NCBI GenBank assembly: GCA_964414345.1
Contig: CAYPWF010000013.1
Coordinates: 1 to 64,000, forward strand
From: Desulfocorpusculum sp964414345
GTDB taxonomy: Bacteria; Desulfobacterota; Desulfocorpusculales; Desulfocorpusculum
Direction of reading: 5' to 3'
Length of the DNA stretch: 64,000 bases
The translations under genes and the position numbers were made by a program. The notes below the pieces were generated by a model. It was not told the origin of the DNA and did not search any database. It saw nothing but the letters and a program-made list of their open reading frames with translations. Within the stretch, counting starts at the first letter, position 1. Each line of letters opens with the position of its first letter. Shown here one piece after another: positions 15,884 to 24,984 of this stretch.

Positions 15884-16612
15884 TCACGCCTGGAGCAGGC
15901 CTCCTCCCCTCTTGGTGCGCTCATCATGAATCCGTTTCTTGATGCGGCCCAGCCACTTGCGCACGTCTATCTCCTTGGGGCAAACCTGGGTGCAAAGCCC
16001 GTGGCCCTTGCAGCCCCAGATCCCGTGCTCCTTGTCCAAGAGCTCCATTCTCTGCTTTGAGGCCTGGTCCCTTGAATCAAAAAGATACCTGAAGGCCCTG
16101 AGCAAGGCGGCGGGGCCCAGAAATTCCTCATCTTTTGAAGTTACAGGACAGGCGGCACTGCAGCACCCGCAAAGGATGCACCTTATTGCCTCCTCAAAGC
16201 TCTCCCTTTCCGTTGGGCTCTGGAGCCTTTCTTTCTCAGGGGCCGACTCCCCGGCTATGAGATAGGGCTTTACCGTTCGGTACTTCTCAAAAAAAGGAGC
16301 CAGATCCACCACCAGATCCCTTACCACGCGGAAATTGGGAAGTGGCTCCAAGGTGATAAGCCCATCTGGATAGTCTTTGAGAAGCCTCTGGCAGGCAAGA
16401 GCGCACACACCGTTTATTCTCATGGCATCTGAGCCGCATATGCCGTGGCCGCAGGAGGCTCGGAAGGTAAGGGAGGGGTCCTGCTCCCATCTTATCCTGT
16501 TCAGGCAGTCCAAAACCCTATCCCAGGGCTTTGCCTTAAGCAGGAATTCCTGATAACGGGGTTGCAATTCACTGGCAGGGTCCAGTCTAAACACACGGAA
16601 TGTCACCTGCAT
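15884..16612 (-). CDS. sdhB: Succinate dehydrogenase/fumarate reductase iron-sulfur subunit
   Basis: This is a 242-aa protein of normal length. The N-terminal ferredoxin domain binds [2Fe-2S] through CGHGICGSDAM and the later LAC. The third position is Asp, as in E. coli SdhB. The C-terminal part holds CILCGCCSAACP for [4Fe-4S] and CKGHGLCTQVCP for [3Fe-4S]. It passes electrons between the flavoprotein encoded 13 bp upstream and a membrane subunit. No cytochrome b or other membrane anchor gene lies next to it, so that subunit must be encoded elsewhere. The direction (succinate oxidation or fumarate reduction) cannot be decided. Confidence 0.94.
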   Translation of the reverse strand: MQVTFRVFRLDPASELQPRYQEFLLKAKPWDRVLDCLNRIRWEQDPSLTFRASCGHGICGSDAMRINGVCALACQRLLKDYPDGLITLEPLPNFRVVRDLVVDLAPFFEKYRTVKPYLIAGESAPEKERLQSPTERESFEEAIRCILCGCCSAACPVTSKDEEFLGPAALLRAFRYLFDSRDQASKQRMELLDKEHGIWGCKGHGLCTQVCPKEIDVRKWLGRIKKRIHDERTKRGGGLLQA

Positions 16613-16625
16613 GGCCCAAGGCTCC

Positions 16626-18344
16626 TCAGTACTTGCGCTCCTGTGGAGAGAAACGGGTCACCCTCACCGGCTTCCACTCTATCCCAACCTTCTGGCCCTC
16701 CCAGAAGGCCAGGGTATGCTTAAGAAAGCGGGCGTCATCCCTCTGGGGGAAATCCTCCCGGAAATGAGCCCCTCTGCTTTCGGTTCTTATCATGGCGCTT
16801 TCCACCATCACCTCTGCCAAAAGGAGCATGTTCTCAAGCTCCAGGGCCTCCACCAGCTCCAGGTCAAATGAAGCCCTTCCCCCTTGCAGGCCCAGCCTGG
16901 CCATGCGCTCTCTTAGCTCCAAGACACCCTCCCGGGCCGCCAAAAGCCCTTTTTCCTCCCTGAAAACAGAACAGTTTTCCATAAGAAGGCCCTGCAGATC
17001 GGCCCTGATGGCAGGCACTCGCTCTGGACCCCCAGCCCGCCTCATTTTTACTAACCTTTCAGGCTGATCCGGCTCCCCCTTTGAGTTCGGCTCAGGGGCC
17101 TCCAGGATCCAACCGGCCATGGCTTTTCCGGCTCTTCTTCCGAAAACCACCAGGTCCAAAAGGGAGTTGCAACCAAGCCTGTTGGCCCCGTGCACCGAAA
17201 CGCAGGCACACTCCCCGGCCGCGAAAAGCCCCGGCACGGCTCTGCCTTTCCCATCCCCCAAGACCCTCCCATCCATGTCCGTGGGGATGCCGCCCATGAA
17301 GTAATGGCATGTGGGCTCCACGGGGATGGGCTCCAGGGCAGGGTCCACACCGGCATAGATTCGGGCAAAGGAGGCCACCTCCCAGAGCCTTTCCCGTATG
17401 CGATCCGCCCCTAAAGTGGTAAGGTCCAGGTGCACGTAAGGTTCCCCACCCACTCCTCTGCCTTCCTGGATCTCCCTCAAAATGGCCCTGCTCACTATAT
17501 CCCGCGGAGCCAGATCCAGGATGCCGGGGGCGTATCTGGCCATGAACCTCTCCCCAAGCCCGTTTCTGAGAACCCCCCCTTCCCCCCTGGCAGCCTCACT
17601 CAAGAGGATGCCAACCCCTCTTAGGCCTGTGGGGTGGAACTGCACGAACTCCATGTCTTGGAGGGGGATTCCCTGCCTGAGGCTCCCTGCCAAACCGTCA
17701 CCCGTGTTCCCGGAGCAGTTGGAGGTGGTGCGAAACATCCTTCCCGCACCGCCTGTGGCAAGCAAAACCGCCTTAGCCCAGACCCTGTGGGCTTCAGCCT
17801 TGGCAAGATCCAAGAGCCAAGCCCCTGCACACCTCTCACCTTGGAAGATCAGATCCAAAAGCAGCTGCTCAGAGTAGAATTCAACCCCCATTTTCAGACA
17901 CTGCTCATAGAGGGTGTCCACGATCACCCTGCCGGTTCTGTCCGAGGCGTAGCAGGCCCTCTTGACCGGGGCCTTTCCCATCTCTTTTGTGTGGCCTCCA
18001 AAAGCCCTCTGGGCTATGAGCCCCCTGCTGTTGCGGCTGAAGGGCACCCCCATGTGCTCCAGTTCCAGTATGGCCCTGGGGGCGTCCTTGACCATGATCT
18101 CCACCGCGTCCTGGTCGGCCAGGTAGTCGCTTCCCTTCACGGTGTCGAACATGTGCCATTCCCAGCAGTCTTCCTCCTCGTTGCCCAGGGCGGCCGTGAT
18201 CCCCCCCTGGGCCGCCCCTGAGTGGGAGCGAGTGGGGAAAACCTTGCTCACCACCGCCACATCCGCCTTTTGGGCAAGCTCCACGGCCGCCCTAAGGCCT
18301 GCCATTCCAGAGCCAATGATGAGGGCGTCGCAAACCCGTTCCAG
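16626..18344 (-). CDS. sdhA: Succinate dehydrogenase/fumarate reductase flavoprotein subunit, apparent CTG start
   Basis: This is a 572-aa catalytic flavoprotein. The FAD loop is ALIIGSGMAGLRAA at residues 7-20. The SHS histidine (TRSHSGAAQGG) for covalent FAD, FQFHPTGL, the RTGRVI arginine region and HGANRLGCNSLLDL are all present. The first in-frame ATG (18305) falls inside the FAD loop and would destroy it. Upstream in frame the only likely initiator before the stop TGA is CTG at 18344, preceded by GGGAGGTGA at good spacing. An ATT within the loop is the alternative. A promoter lies at 18373-18401. It is followed by sdhB after 13 bp. Confidence 0.92.
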   Translation of the reverse strand: MERVCDALIIGSGMAGLRAAVELAQKADVAVVSKVFPTRSHSGAAQGGITAALGNEEEDCWEWHMFDTVKGSDYLADQDAVEIMVKDAPRAILELEHMGVPFSRNSRGLIAQRAFGGHTKEMGKAPVKRACYASDRTGRVIVDTLYEQCLKMGVEFYSEQLLLDLIFQGERCAGAWLLDLAKAEAHRVWAKAVLLATGGAGRMFRTTSNCSGNTGDGLAGSLRQGIPLQDMEFVQFHPTGLRGVGILLSEAARGEGGVLRNGLGERFMARYAPGILDLAPRDIVSRAILREIQEGRGVGGEPYVHLDLTTLGADRIRERLWEVASFARIYAGVDPALEPIPVEPTCHYFMGGIPTDMDGRVLGDGKGRAVPGLFAAGECACVSVHGANRLGCNSLLDLVVFGRRAGKAMAGWILEAPEPNSKGEPDQPERLVKMRRAGGPERVPAIRADLQGLLMENCSVFREEKGLLAAREGVLELRERMARLGLQGGRASFDLELVEALELENMLLLAEVMVESAMIRTESRGAHFREDFPQRDDARFLKHTLAFWEGQKVGIEWKPVRVTRFSPQERKY

Positions 18345-18372
18345 GGCTCACCTCCCGGCAGAGACTTAGCTC

Positions 18373-18401
18373 AGTATGGCCAACAGGGGAAAAGCGGTCA
18401 A
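18373..18401 (-). promoter_or_regulatory. Sigma70-like promoter of the sdhAB-mdh unit
   Basis: On the minus strand TTGACC (18401-18396) and CATACT (18378-18373) are separated by exactly 17 bp. The predicted start is about 20 nt upstream of the CTG codon, consistent with the short leader that carries GGGAGGTGA. Confidence 0.55.
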
Positions 18402-18529
18402 GAATCCAGGCACTCACAATTAGAAAAGGACTGCACCGTGGCTCAAGCTCCCGAAGAGCCATCAAGCCCTGTTCCCCGCTTGAGAAACAGGGGAAAGCCC
18501 CTCATCCACGGCCAGAAGGGAACTGACCC

Positions 18530-18560
18530 GCGGGCTTGGGGATCAAGCCCCCAAGCCCGC
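18530..18560. repeat. 12-bp perfect GC-rich hairpin in the sdhA/secreted-protein spacer
   Basis: GCGGGCTTGGGG pairs perfectly with CCCCAAGCCCGC around a 7-nt loop. The CTTGGGG core is shared with hairpins at 25122, 31423, 32128, 47476 and 54013. It lies 27 bp downstream of the stop of the frameshifted secreted-protein gene (transcribed leftward), so it may serve as its transcription end, although there is no T-run. Confidence 0.55.
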
Positions 18561-18587
18561 CTTGTTTGGGGCACTACCCTGGCCAGA

Positions 18588-19096
18588 TCATGGGCAGGGC
18601 AATAACTGCTCCCCCAGGACAGAACCGTAGGCACAACCGCTCTTTATACTTATGCTTGAAGGGATATTAAGGTAGCCCTGTCCCAAGCCCTGAGTCCCAT
18701 AGTAATCCGTGCCACCCACAAAACCGTTCTTTATGGTCAACTTATTAGTCTCGCCTACCTGGCCTGTGATATAAAGGTCAAAGTTCCATAGACCCTTGAA
18801 GCTCATAGAGGGGACATACCAGCAATTCGCCCAAACATAAACATCCGCATACCCCCCCAGTAATTGGGTGCCCAACTTAGTGCTTTGACGCTCAGGGACC
18901 CGCCTTCCTCAAAGATCTGTATGGTCAAAGTATGGTCACTGGAGTCATAATATGCGTCAAAGTCGTAGGGGTAGGTGACCTTGATCCCATACACTACTAT
19001 GGTCGCGGCCCATGAAGAGCCGACCCACATGGTTGCCATTAGTATGGCGGCCAGGCCCACACCCAGCAGTCCGTTTCGCCTTCCTTGGGTTCTCAT
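18588..19096 (-). pseudogene. Small secreted protein split by a one-base frameshift at a G7 run
   Basis: From ATG 19096, after an excellent AAAGGAGGTG site, the product has a signal peptide (LLGVGLAAILMATMW..., cut near SWA-ATIV). It reads to SVKALSWAPNYWGG and then shifts at a run of seven G (18852-18858) to a frame that stops early. The neighbouring frame continues naturally as YADVYVWANCWYVPS... for about 90 more residues to 18588. Removing one G joins them into a protein of about 168 aa rich in Tyr, Trp and Gly. It is either a sequencing error, a recent mutation or a phase-variable switch. The function is unknown. Confidence 0.65.
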
Positions 19097-19171
19097 TGTG
19101 TTTCACCTCCTTTGGATTTACCCGGCCGCCTGCGCAGCGGGGCCTTAAACACTTTGTGCCTTTTGGGGGTA

Positions 19172-19200
19172 AGGCTACAGTGCTTACCAACCCAAGTCAA
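19172..19200 (-). promoter_or_regulatory. Sigma70-like promoter of the small secreted protein
   Basis: TTGACT (19200-19195) and TAGCCT (19177-19172) on the minus strand are 17 bp apart, about 75 nt upstream of the start at 19096. The -10 match is modest. Confidence 0.4.
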
Positions 19201-19397
19201 TTCATTTCCCATGGGTTTTTGAGTGGTACCAGGATGGCTTGACCCAGTTCAAGTCATGAAGCATGCTTGGAATGTCTATAAGGCTGCCTGAAGGATTGGG
19301 ATAGTGAGGGCTCCCTTTGGAGGCCAGCCTCTTTAACCAGGGAGCCAAGCCAAAGGAAGTGGGATAAGTTCCCATCTGAGGGGCAGGGAGGTTCTCC

Positions 19398-22361
19398 ATG
19401 AAGGGGCTTCGAGAGAGCTTTGTATTGATTGCATTGGCATTGCTCACATGGCTCACCCCATGGGTTTCGCAGGCTTTCACCGTGGAGACGGCCAAGCTCA
19501 CCTTTAACCGGACATCACCCTTTCATGACTCGGTCACTGTAATAGGCGCCCAATGGAGCCTGGTTCCCTCTCCGGGCCATGATCTGAAGGTGCAGATTGG
19601 CCCCTACGAGGAGACCCTTTTTACCGGGAGTTTTTCTACAAAGGGCTCTAAACTCATCTACAAGCGCTCGGAAGGCTCAGGCATCCGAAAACTGACCATC
19701 GACCTTGCAACCGGCAGCTTCAAGCTTGTGGCCAAGGGCCTATACCTTTGGGAGCTTTTGAACCCCTTTGTGGTGGCGGCCTCTTTGGTGGGAGGGGACC
19801 AGGAGTGTCTGGTCTTACACAATCTCATCCAAAGCCGCAAGAAGTGGACCTTTAAGACGGCCCGCGGGGCTATCCAGAGTGAGACCTGCGGAAAGGCCTC
19901 CGGGACCCTTTCTGTGCCGCCCAATAACCTCTTGGAGCAGGAGCCCAATGATTCCGTGGCCCAAGCCCAGATCCTGCCTGGCGCCGGGTACAGCTTGGCA
20001 GGGAAAGCAGGTTCCCGGGATTCCTCTTACGACATCCCGGATCCAGACTATCCTGGCTACTGGATCCTGATTCAGGATCTGTTCAAGCTTTCGGTCACCG
20101 AGCCCTCCAGGATTACCTTGACCATGGTTGCGGACGACCTGGACAAGAACGACCTGGACCTTTTTCTCTTGAATCCCGCAGGAACCAATGTGCTGGCCCG
20201 CTCAGAAGGGGTGCTCTCCACAGAGATGGTGGAAATCACTGCAGCAGGAGAATACCTCCTGGGAGTCTCGGCCTACAGCGGCTCCAGCCCTTACGTGCTT
20301 TCCGTGGAGTCGGCCCCGGCAGGAGGAGCTGGGGTCGGGGGGAGCATCCCCCCTGATGCTGAGTTCGTGCCGGGAGAGGTGCTTCTGAAGCGCAAGCCCG
20401 CACCCAAGTCGGGCCTGAAAGTGGAGCCCGGAACCCTGGGTTCCCGTCACGGGCTTAGTCTGAAGAAAACTCTCCCCCCTGATGTGGAGCTCTACCAGGT
20501 GGAGAAGGCTTCCTTGGAGCTGGAGAAAAGAAAGAGACTGGAGAAAGGGAAGCCCGTGCAGGATGAGCTGCATCTGCTCAAGCTATTGACTCTGGATGCC
20601 ATAAGGCGTCTTAGGCTGGACCCTGACGTGGAATATGCCGAGCCCAATTACATAAGGAGACCCTGCATCACCCCCAATGACACTTATTTCGCTTACCAGT
20701 GGCACTACAACCTCATAGGGCTTCCCCAGGCCTGGGATGTGAGCACGGGCCAGGAGGACATAATAGTGGCAGTGTTGGACACCGGGGTTCTCAAGGAGCA
20801 CCCTGACCTGGCCGGGAGGCTCACAGAAGGATACGACTTTGTAAGCAGCTCTTCCATGTCCAATGACGGAGACGGAGTAGACCCAGACCCAGAGGATCCA
20901 GGAGATGATCCCAGGGGCAATAGCAGCAGCTTCCACGGAACCCATGTTTCAGGCACCATTGGGGCTGCAACCAACAACTCGGCCGGGGTGGCTGGCGTGA
21001 CATGGAGAGGCAAGATCATGCCCGTCAGGGTTCTTGGGGTGGGCGGTGGAACCGATGCCGACATATCCCAGGGCATAAGGTACGCGGCGGGGCTCTCAAA
21101 TGCATCGGGCACCCTCCCGGCTAAGCGGGCCCACATAATCAACATGAGCCTGGGGGGAACCGCCTACAACCAGACTCTTCAAGACGCCGTGAGAGCAGCC
21201 AGAGGGGTCGGGGTGATAGTAATAGCTGCAGCCGGGAACAACAACTCAAGCACCCCTTTCTACCCCGCTGCTTGTGAAGGGGTTGTGGCGGTCTCGGCGG
21301 TGGATGCCTCAGGCCAAAAGGCGCCCTATTCCAACTACGGCACCTGGATAGACGTGGCGGCCCCGGGTGGAAACGTCTCTGTAGATTTAACAGGAGACGG
21401 CTACGGCGACGGGGTCTTAAGCACCTTGGCAGATCAGGCCAACAAGACCATAACCGGCTACACCTACGTGTTCTACCAAGGCACCTCCATGGCAAGCCCC
21501 CACGTGGCCGGGGTGGCAGCCCTCATGCTGGCTGTGAACCCGGCCCTCACCCCTGAGGACCTGGACTCCCTCCTTGCGGGAAACCACCAATCAGCCCCGG
21601 GGGTTAGAATAACCAGAGACACAGGGGCCCAGGGGAAGGACGTGCTTTACGGCCACGGGCTCATAGACGCCCCACTGGCCTTGTCCGCAGCACAGGCGAT
21701 TGCCGGAGGATCAGGGGGGTCCGGCTCCATTTTGTCCTTGTCGGCCGAGAGCATCAACTTCGACAGCTTTCTTGATACCCTCTACCTGGATGTCAGCAAC
21801 CGGGGAAGCGGAACTCTTACCATCACCGGGGTGAGCGTGGACAAACCCTGGATCAGCGTCAGCCCCACCTCAGGCACCGCACCCCTTAGGCTTTTGGTGT
21901 CCGTGAACAGAACAGGGCTTGCGGAAGGTGAATACTCAGGCCTGATAACCGTCAACTCAGACGCCGCGCTAGGGGATCCTACCGGATCGGTGGAAGTCAC
22001 CTTGAAGGTTGTCTCAGGCCCCCTGGAGGGAGATGTGGGAACCCTTTATGTCTTGGCTGTGGACCCGGAGACTTACTTCACTGTGGCCGAGGCAATAACG
22101 GATTCCCTAGGCCATTATTCCTACCTCACACCCTTTTTGCCCGAAGGAGAGTATCTCTTTTTCGCCGGGACCGACAGGGACGAGGACGGCTGGATCTGCG
22201 ATACAGGGGAGGCCTGCGGGTATTATCCTGATCCGGTGCAGGTGAGTAGCGGGGCCCCAACCCTGGGCATAGATTTTCTGGTGGCCAACATGGTCAACAT
22301 TCAATCAGCCGGAGCAGCCCTCAAGGAAACAAGCGGCAGGGGTTTTCGCCGCATCAGGTGA
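19398..22361 (+). CDS. Large secreted subtilisin-like serine protease with PPC and C-terminal beta domains
   Basis: The 987-aa protein has a signal peptide (residues 1-27, ending VSQA). A beta-rich N-terminal region (about 28-165) is followed by a pre-peptidase C-terminal type domain starting at LEQEPNDSVAQA (about 179-305). A pro-like segment (EFVPGEVLLKRK) precedes the S8 peptidase at about 425-770, with Asp461 (VLDTG), His513 (HGTHVSG), Asn614 (AAGNNN) and Ser697 (GTSMASPHVAG). The C-terminus holds a BACON/Ig-like domain (about 778-870) and a further beta domain with DRDEDG. It is likely an exported protease for extracellular protein. A GGGAGG site precedes the ATG. A candidate promoter (TTGACC-17-CATGCT) lies at 19239-19267. 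Confidence 0.93.
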   Translation: MKGLRESFVLIALALLTWLTPWVSQAFTVETAKLTFNRTSPFHDSVTVIGAQWSLVPSPGHDLKVQIGPYEETLFTGSFSTKGSKLIYKRSEGSGIRKLTIDLATGSFKLVAKGLYLWELLNPFVVAASLVGGDQECLVLHNLIQSRKKWTFKTARGAIQSETCGKASGTLSVPPNNLLEQEPNDSVAQAQILPGAGYSLAGKAGSRDSSYDIPDPDYPGYWILIQDLFKLSVTEPSRITLTMVADDLDKNDLDLFLLNPAGTNVLARSEGVLSTEMVEITAAGEYLLGVSAYSGSSPYVLSVESAPAGGAGVGGSIPPDAEFVPGEVLLKRKPAPKSGLKVEPGTLGSRHGLSLKKTLPPDVELYQVEKASLELEKRKRLEKGKPVQDELHLLKLLTLDAIRRLRLDPDVEYAEPNYIRRPCITPNDTYFAYQWHYNLIGLPQAWDVSTGQEDIIVAVLDTGVLKEHPDLAGRLTEGYDFVSSSSMSNDGDGVDPDPEDPGDDPRGNSSSFHGTHVSGTIGAATNNSAGVAGVTWRGKIMPVRVLGVGGGTDADISQGIRYAAGLSNASGTLPAKRAHIINMSLGGTAYNQTLQDAVRAARGVGVIVIAAAGNNNSSTPFYPAACEGVVAVSAVDASGQKAPYSNYGTWIDVAAPGGNVSVDLTGDGYGDGVLSTLADQANKTITGYTYVFYQGTSMASPHVAGVAALMLAVNPALTPEDLDSLLAGNHQSAPGVRITRDTGAQGKDVLYGHGLIDAPLALSAAQAIAGGSGGSGSILSLSAESINFDSFLDTLYLDVSNRGSGTLTITGVSVDKPWISVSPTSGTAPLRLLVSVNRTGLAEGEYSGLITVNSDAALGDPTGSVEVTLKVVSGPLEGDVGTLYVLAVDPETYFTVAEAITDSLGHYSYLTPFLPEGEYLFFAGTDRDEDGWICDTGEACGYYPDPVQVSSGAPTLGIDFLVANMVNIQSAGAALKETSGRGFRRIR

Positions 22362-22430
22362 TGCCTTGGGCTGAGGCTTGGGGGGCAGGTAGGAGCCCGG
22401 GTTTATGAAAGAATTTCGGGGGGATCATCC

Positions 22431-24512
22431 ATGGAAGGGATCCACAGGACTTATTGCGCCAGGATGGACCACGGGGGCTGCGGCCTCCTGGTGACTGTCA
22501 GAGACGGCAAGGTGGTGAAGGTGCAGGGGGACCCGGACTCGCCCATAAGTCTGGGGTTTGTCTGCCCCAAGGGCCTGGCTGCGGCAGAAAGGGTTCATCA
22601 CCCTGAGAGGCTTCGCATGCCCCTTTTGAGAAAGGGTGCCAGGGGAGAGGGCTCCTGGGAGGAGATAAGCTGGCCCAGGGCCCTGGAGATTCTCTCGGCC
22701 AAGTTCAGGGAGGTCATGGAGCAGTTCGGGCCCCAGGCTCTGCTTTTCGCACAAGGGGCTCCCAAGGGTTTGGAATTTTGGATCATGATGAGGCTGGCCA
22801 ATGCGCTTGGCTCTCCCAACGTGGCAGGCATAGGCAATATGTGCCACATGCCCAGGGAGATCTCCTCGGTCATCACCTTCGGCTTCTGGCCTGAGGTGGA
22901 CTATGACCACCCCCCGGCCTGCATCGTGCTTTGGGGAAGCAATCTGGACCAGACCAACGAGGAGGCGACCATCTCCTCCAGGTTAAGGAGGGCCCTGGAG
23001 AGGGGAAGCCGCCTTCTGGTTGTGGACCCAAGGCCCACCCGCATGGCCAAGAAGGCTGATCTGTGGCTGAAGCCCAAGCCTGGCTCTGATGCGGCCCTGG
23101 CCATGGGCATCATGAAGGCCATGGTGGATGAGCAACTGGTGGACACGGAATTCCTCCGGGACTGGAGCGTTGGGTACCATGATCTGAGAAAGCGGCTGGA
23201 GGATTACCCCCCGGAGCGGGTGGAGGAGATGACCTGGGTGCCTTCCGGGCAAGTAAGGGAAGCTGCCAGGCTCTACGGGGGGTCCAAGCCTGCGGCCATA
23301 CAGATGGGAAACGCCCTGGAGCACACTGCCTGGGCTCACCAGAGCTGCAGGGCTGTTGCCTGCTTGATGGCCCTGGGGGGGAACCTGGAAGTGCCAGGGG
23401 GAAACATCAGGCCTTCCCCGCCCAGGTGCATTCCCCCAAGGGACCTGGTGCTGGCCCACAGACTCCCTGACCGGAGAAAGAGGATGCTCAGCTACTCATG
23501 GAACCTGCACCCTCTTCTGGCCACCGTGCCCGCCCAGGTGGCTACCCTGGCCATGATCAGGCAGGAGCCTTACCCCATCAAGGCAGCCTACCTCCAGGGC
23601 ACCAACCCAATGCTCAGCTATCCGGGCTCAGGCTCTGTGAGGGAGGCTCTGGAGAGGCTGGATTTTCTGGCCGTGGCCGAGATCTTCATGACCCCCACCG
23701 CAGCCCTGGCTGACTTGGTGCTTCCCTCTGCCACGCACCTGGAGTTCGACGACATCGGGAACTACGGACTGCCCAAGAGCTTCATACTGGCCAGGCCCAA
23801 GGTGGTGGAGCCCCCTGGAGAGGCATGGCCGGATCTTCGCATCCTCAACGAGCTGGCCAGGAGCCTGGGGCTGGGGGAGCTTTTCTGGAAGGAGGACAAA
23901 GAGCTGCTGGAGCAGGTCCTGGCCCCAGCCGGCCTCACGTACCGGGAGTTCAAGGAGTCCATGGTGCTGTGGGGCACCCCGGCTTACAGGACGTACCTGG
24001 AGAGAGGCTTCAACACCCCTTCTGGGAAGGTGGAGCTCAGATGTGACCAACTGGCCCAAAGGGGGCTGGACCCCTTGCCCGGTTCCCCGGAGCCCCAGGG
24101 CCAGCAGTGGGCCCCCTCCCCACAGTTCCCATTTCTCCTGACCAGCGCCAAGGACCCGGTCTACTTCCACTCGGCCTACAGGCAGATCCCCTCTCTGAGG
24201 AAGATCTCCCCCGAGCCCTGGGTGGAGATATCCCCCGAGGCAGCCTCCTTGCTGGGGGTTGCCCAGGGGGACTGGGTCCGGGTGTGCACCCCAAGGGGCA
24301 GGATCAGACAGCGGGTGCGTCTGGTGGAAGGGCTCGACCCCAGGGTGGCCTGCGGGGCATACGGCTGGTGGTTCCCCGAGAGGGGCCACCAGGACCTTTT
24401 CGGTTGGGAGGAGTCCAACCTGAACTTTCTCACCAGTCCGGATCCCCCCTTTGACCCCTTGCTGGCCAGCGTCAACCTGAGGGGGATCCCCTGCTCCCTG
24501 GAGAAGGCCTGA
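22431..24512 (+). CDS. Molybdopterin oxidoreductase (DMSO reductase superfamily) with variant FeS site
   Basis: This is a 693-aa cytoplasmic-type catalytic subunit with no Tat signal. The N-terminal cluster site reads C9-x3-D13-x3-C17-x27-C45 (YCARMDHGGC ... GFVCPKG), so Asp stands where the second Cys is expected. Mo/W-bis-MGD regions follow: WEEISWPRAL, the likely metal ligand Cys138 in IGNMCHMPRE, VVDPRPT, and a C-terminal MopB-binding domain (LLTSAKDPVYFHSAYRQ) with GDWVRV. The substrate is unknown. No FeS or membrane partner is adjacent. It lies 69 bp after the subtilase and overlaps the convergent LpdD-like gene by 41 bp. Confidence 0.88.
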   Translation: MEGIHRTYCARMDHGGCGLLVTVRDGKVVKVQGDPDSPISLGFVCPKGLAAAERVHHPERLRMPLLRKGARGEGSWEEISWPRALEILSAKFREVMEQFGPQALLFAQGAPKGLEFWIMMRLANALGSPNVAGIGNMCHMPREISSVITFGFWPEVDYDHPPACIVLWGSNLDQTNEEATISSRLRRALERGSRLLVVDPRPTRMAKKADLWLKPKPGSDAALAMGIMKAMVDEQLVDTEFLRDWSVGYHDLRKRLEDYPPERVEEMTWVPSGQVREAARLYGGSKPAAIQMGNALEHTAWAHQSCRAVACLMALGGNLEVPGGNIRPSPPRCIPPRDLVLAHRLPDRRKRMLSYSWNLHPLLATVPAQVATLAMIRQEPYPIKAAYLQGTNPMLSYPGSGSVREALERLDFLAVAEIFMTPTAALADLVLPSATHLEFDDIGNYGLPKSFILARPKVVEPPGEAWPDLRILNELARSLGLGELFWKEDKELLEQVLAPAGLTYREFKESMVLWGTPAYRTYLERGFNTPSGKVELRCDQLAQRGLDPLPGSPEPQGQQWAPSPQFPFLLTSAKDPVYFHSAYRQIPSLRKISPEPWVEISPEAASLLGVAQGDWVRVCTPRGRIRQRVRLVEGLDPRVACGAYGWWFPERGHQDLFGWEESNLNFLTSPDPPFDPLLASVNLRGIPCSLEKA

Positions 24513-24903
24513 GTCTCCTCATGATCATGGAAACCAAGCTGCGGGAATTGCTGAGCACCTGCCGAATCCCCTCCGGGTCAAGCTGGTCCCAGTGGGCGCC
24601 GGCGCAGACCACCACGTTGCCTCCCAGGGCTGCCGAGAGGGTCTCGGCAGCCTCCTTGACCAGGTGGTCCTCTTTGTGGCCGGGATAGGTGAAGACCGAG
24701 ACCGTGCTGCTGGTCTTGTGGGGATCGCTCAGGCTGGGCCTGGGCAGGGCCATTCCCACAGCCCCTATGTGGGGCCTTTCACCTCCCCAAATGCAAACCA
24801 GCCAATCCTTTTCACCAACACGGGTCACTCTGGCATCAAGGTCGTAGCGCCCTGTACGGGTCCTGACTGTGAAGAACTTAGGTGTCCTCTTGCCCCCACC
24901 CAT
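24472..24903 (-). CDS. LpdD-like (gallate decarboxylase subunit D / prenyl-flavin chaperone type) protein
   Basis: The 143-aa protein contains the family pattern IWGGERPHIGAVGMALPRPSL, then TSSTVSVFTYPGHKEDHLV and VVCAGAHWD. In gallate and related decarboxylases LpdD-type proteins accompany the UbiD-like catalytic subunit. The domain is also common as a stand-alone protein in anaerobes. No ubiD or ubiX gene is in view, so the partner is unknown. ATG 24903 has an AAGGGAGG site. The 3' end overlaps the molybdopterin gene on the other strand. Confidence 0.8.
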   Translation of the reverse strand: MGGGKRTPKFFTVRTRTGRYDLDARVTRVGEKDWLVCIWGGERPHIGAVGMALPRPSLSDPHKTSSTVSVFTYPGHKEDHLVKEAAETLSAALGGNVVVCAGAHWDQLDPEGIRQVLSNSRSLVSMIMRRLRPSPGSRGSPSG

Positions 24904-24984
24904 GAGGGCCTCCCTTGGGAAAAGCGGATTGGAGTCAAAATCTTAGCAAAAAGCCATAGCCAGGTCCACCAGGGCCAAAGCCTC

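Noticed and set aside
23628..24389. 253-codon frame opposite the first molybdopterin oxidoreductase
   Set aside because: Low-complexity Pro/Gly/Leu translation typical of the complement of GC-rich coding sequence.
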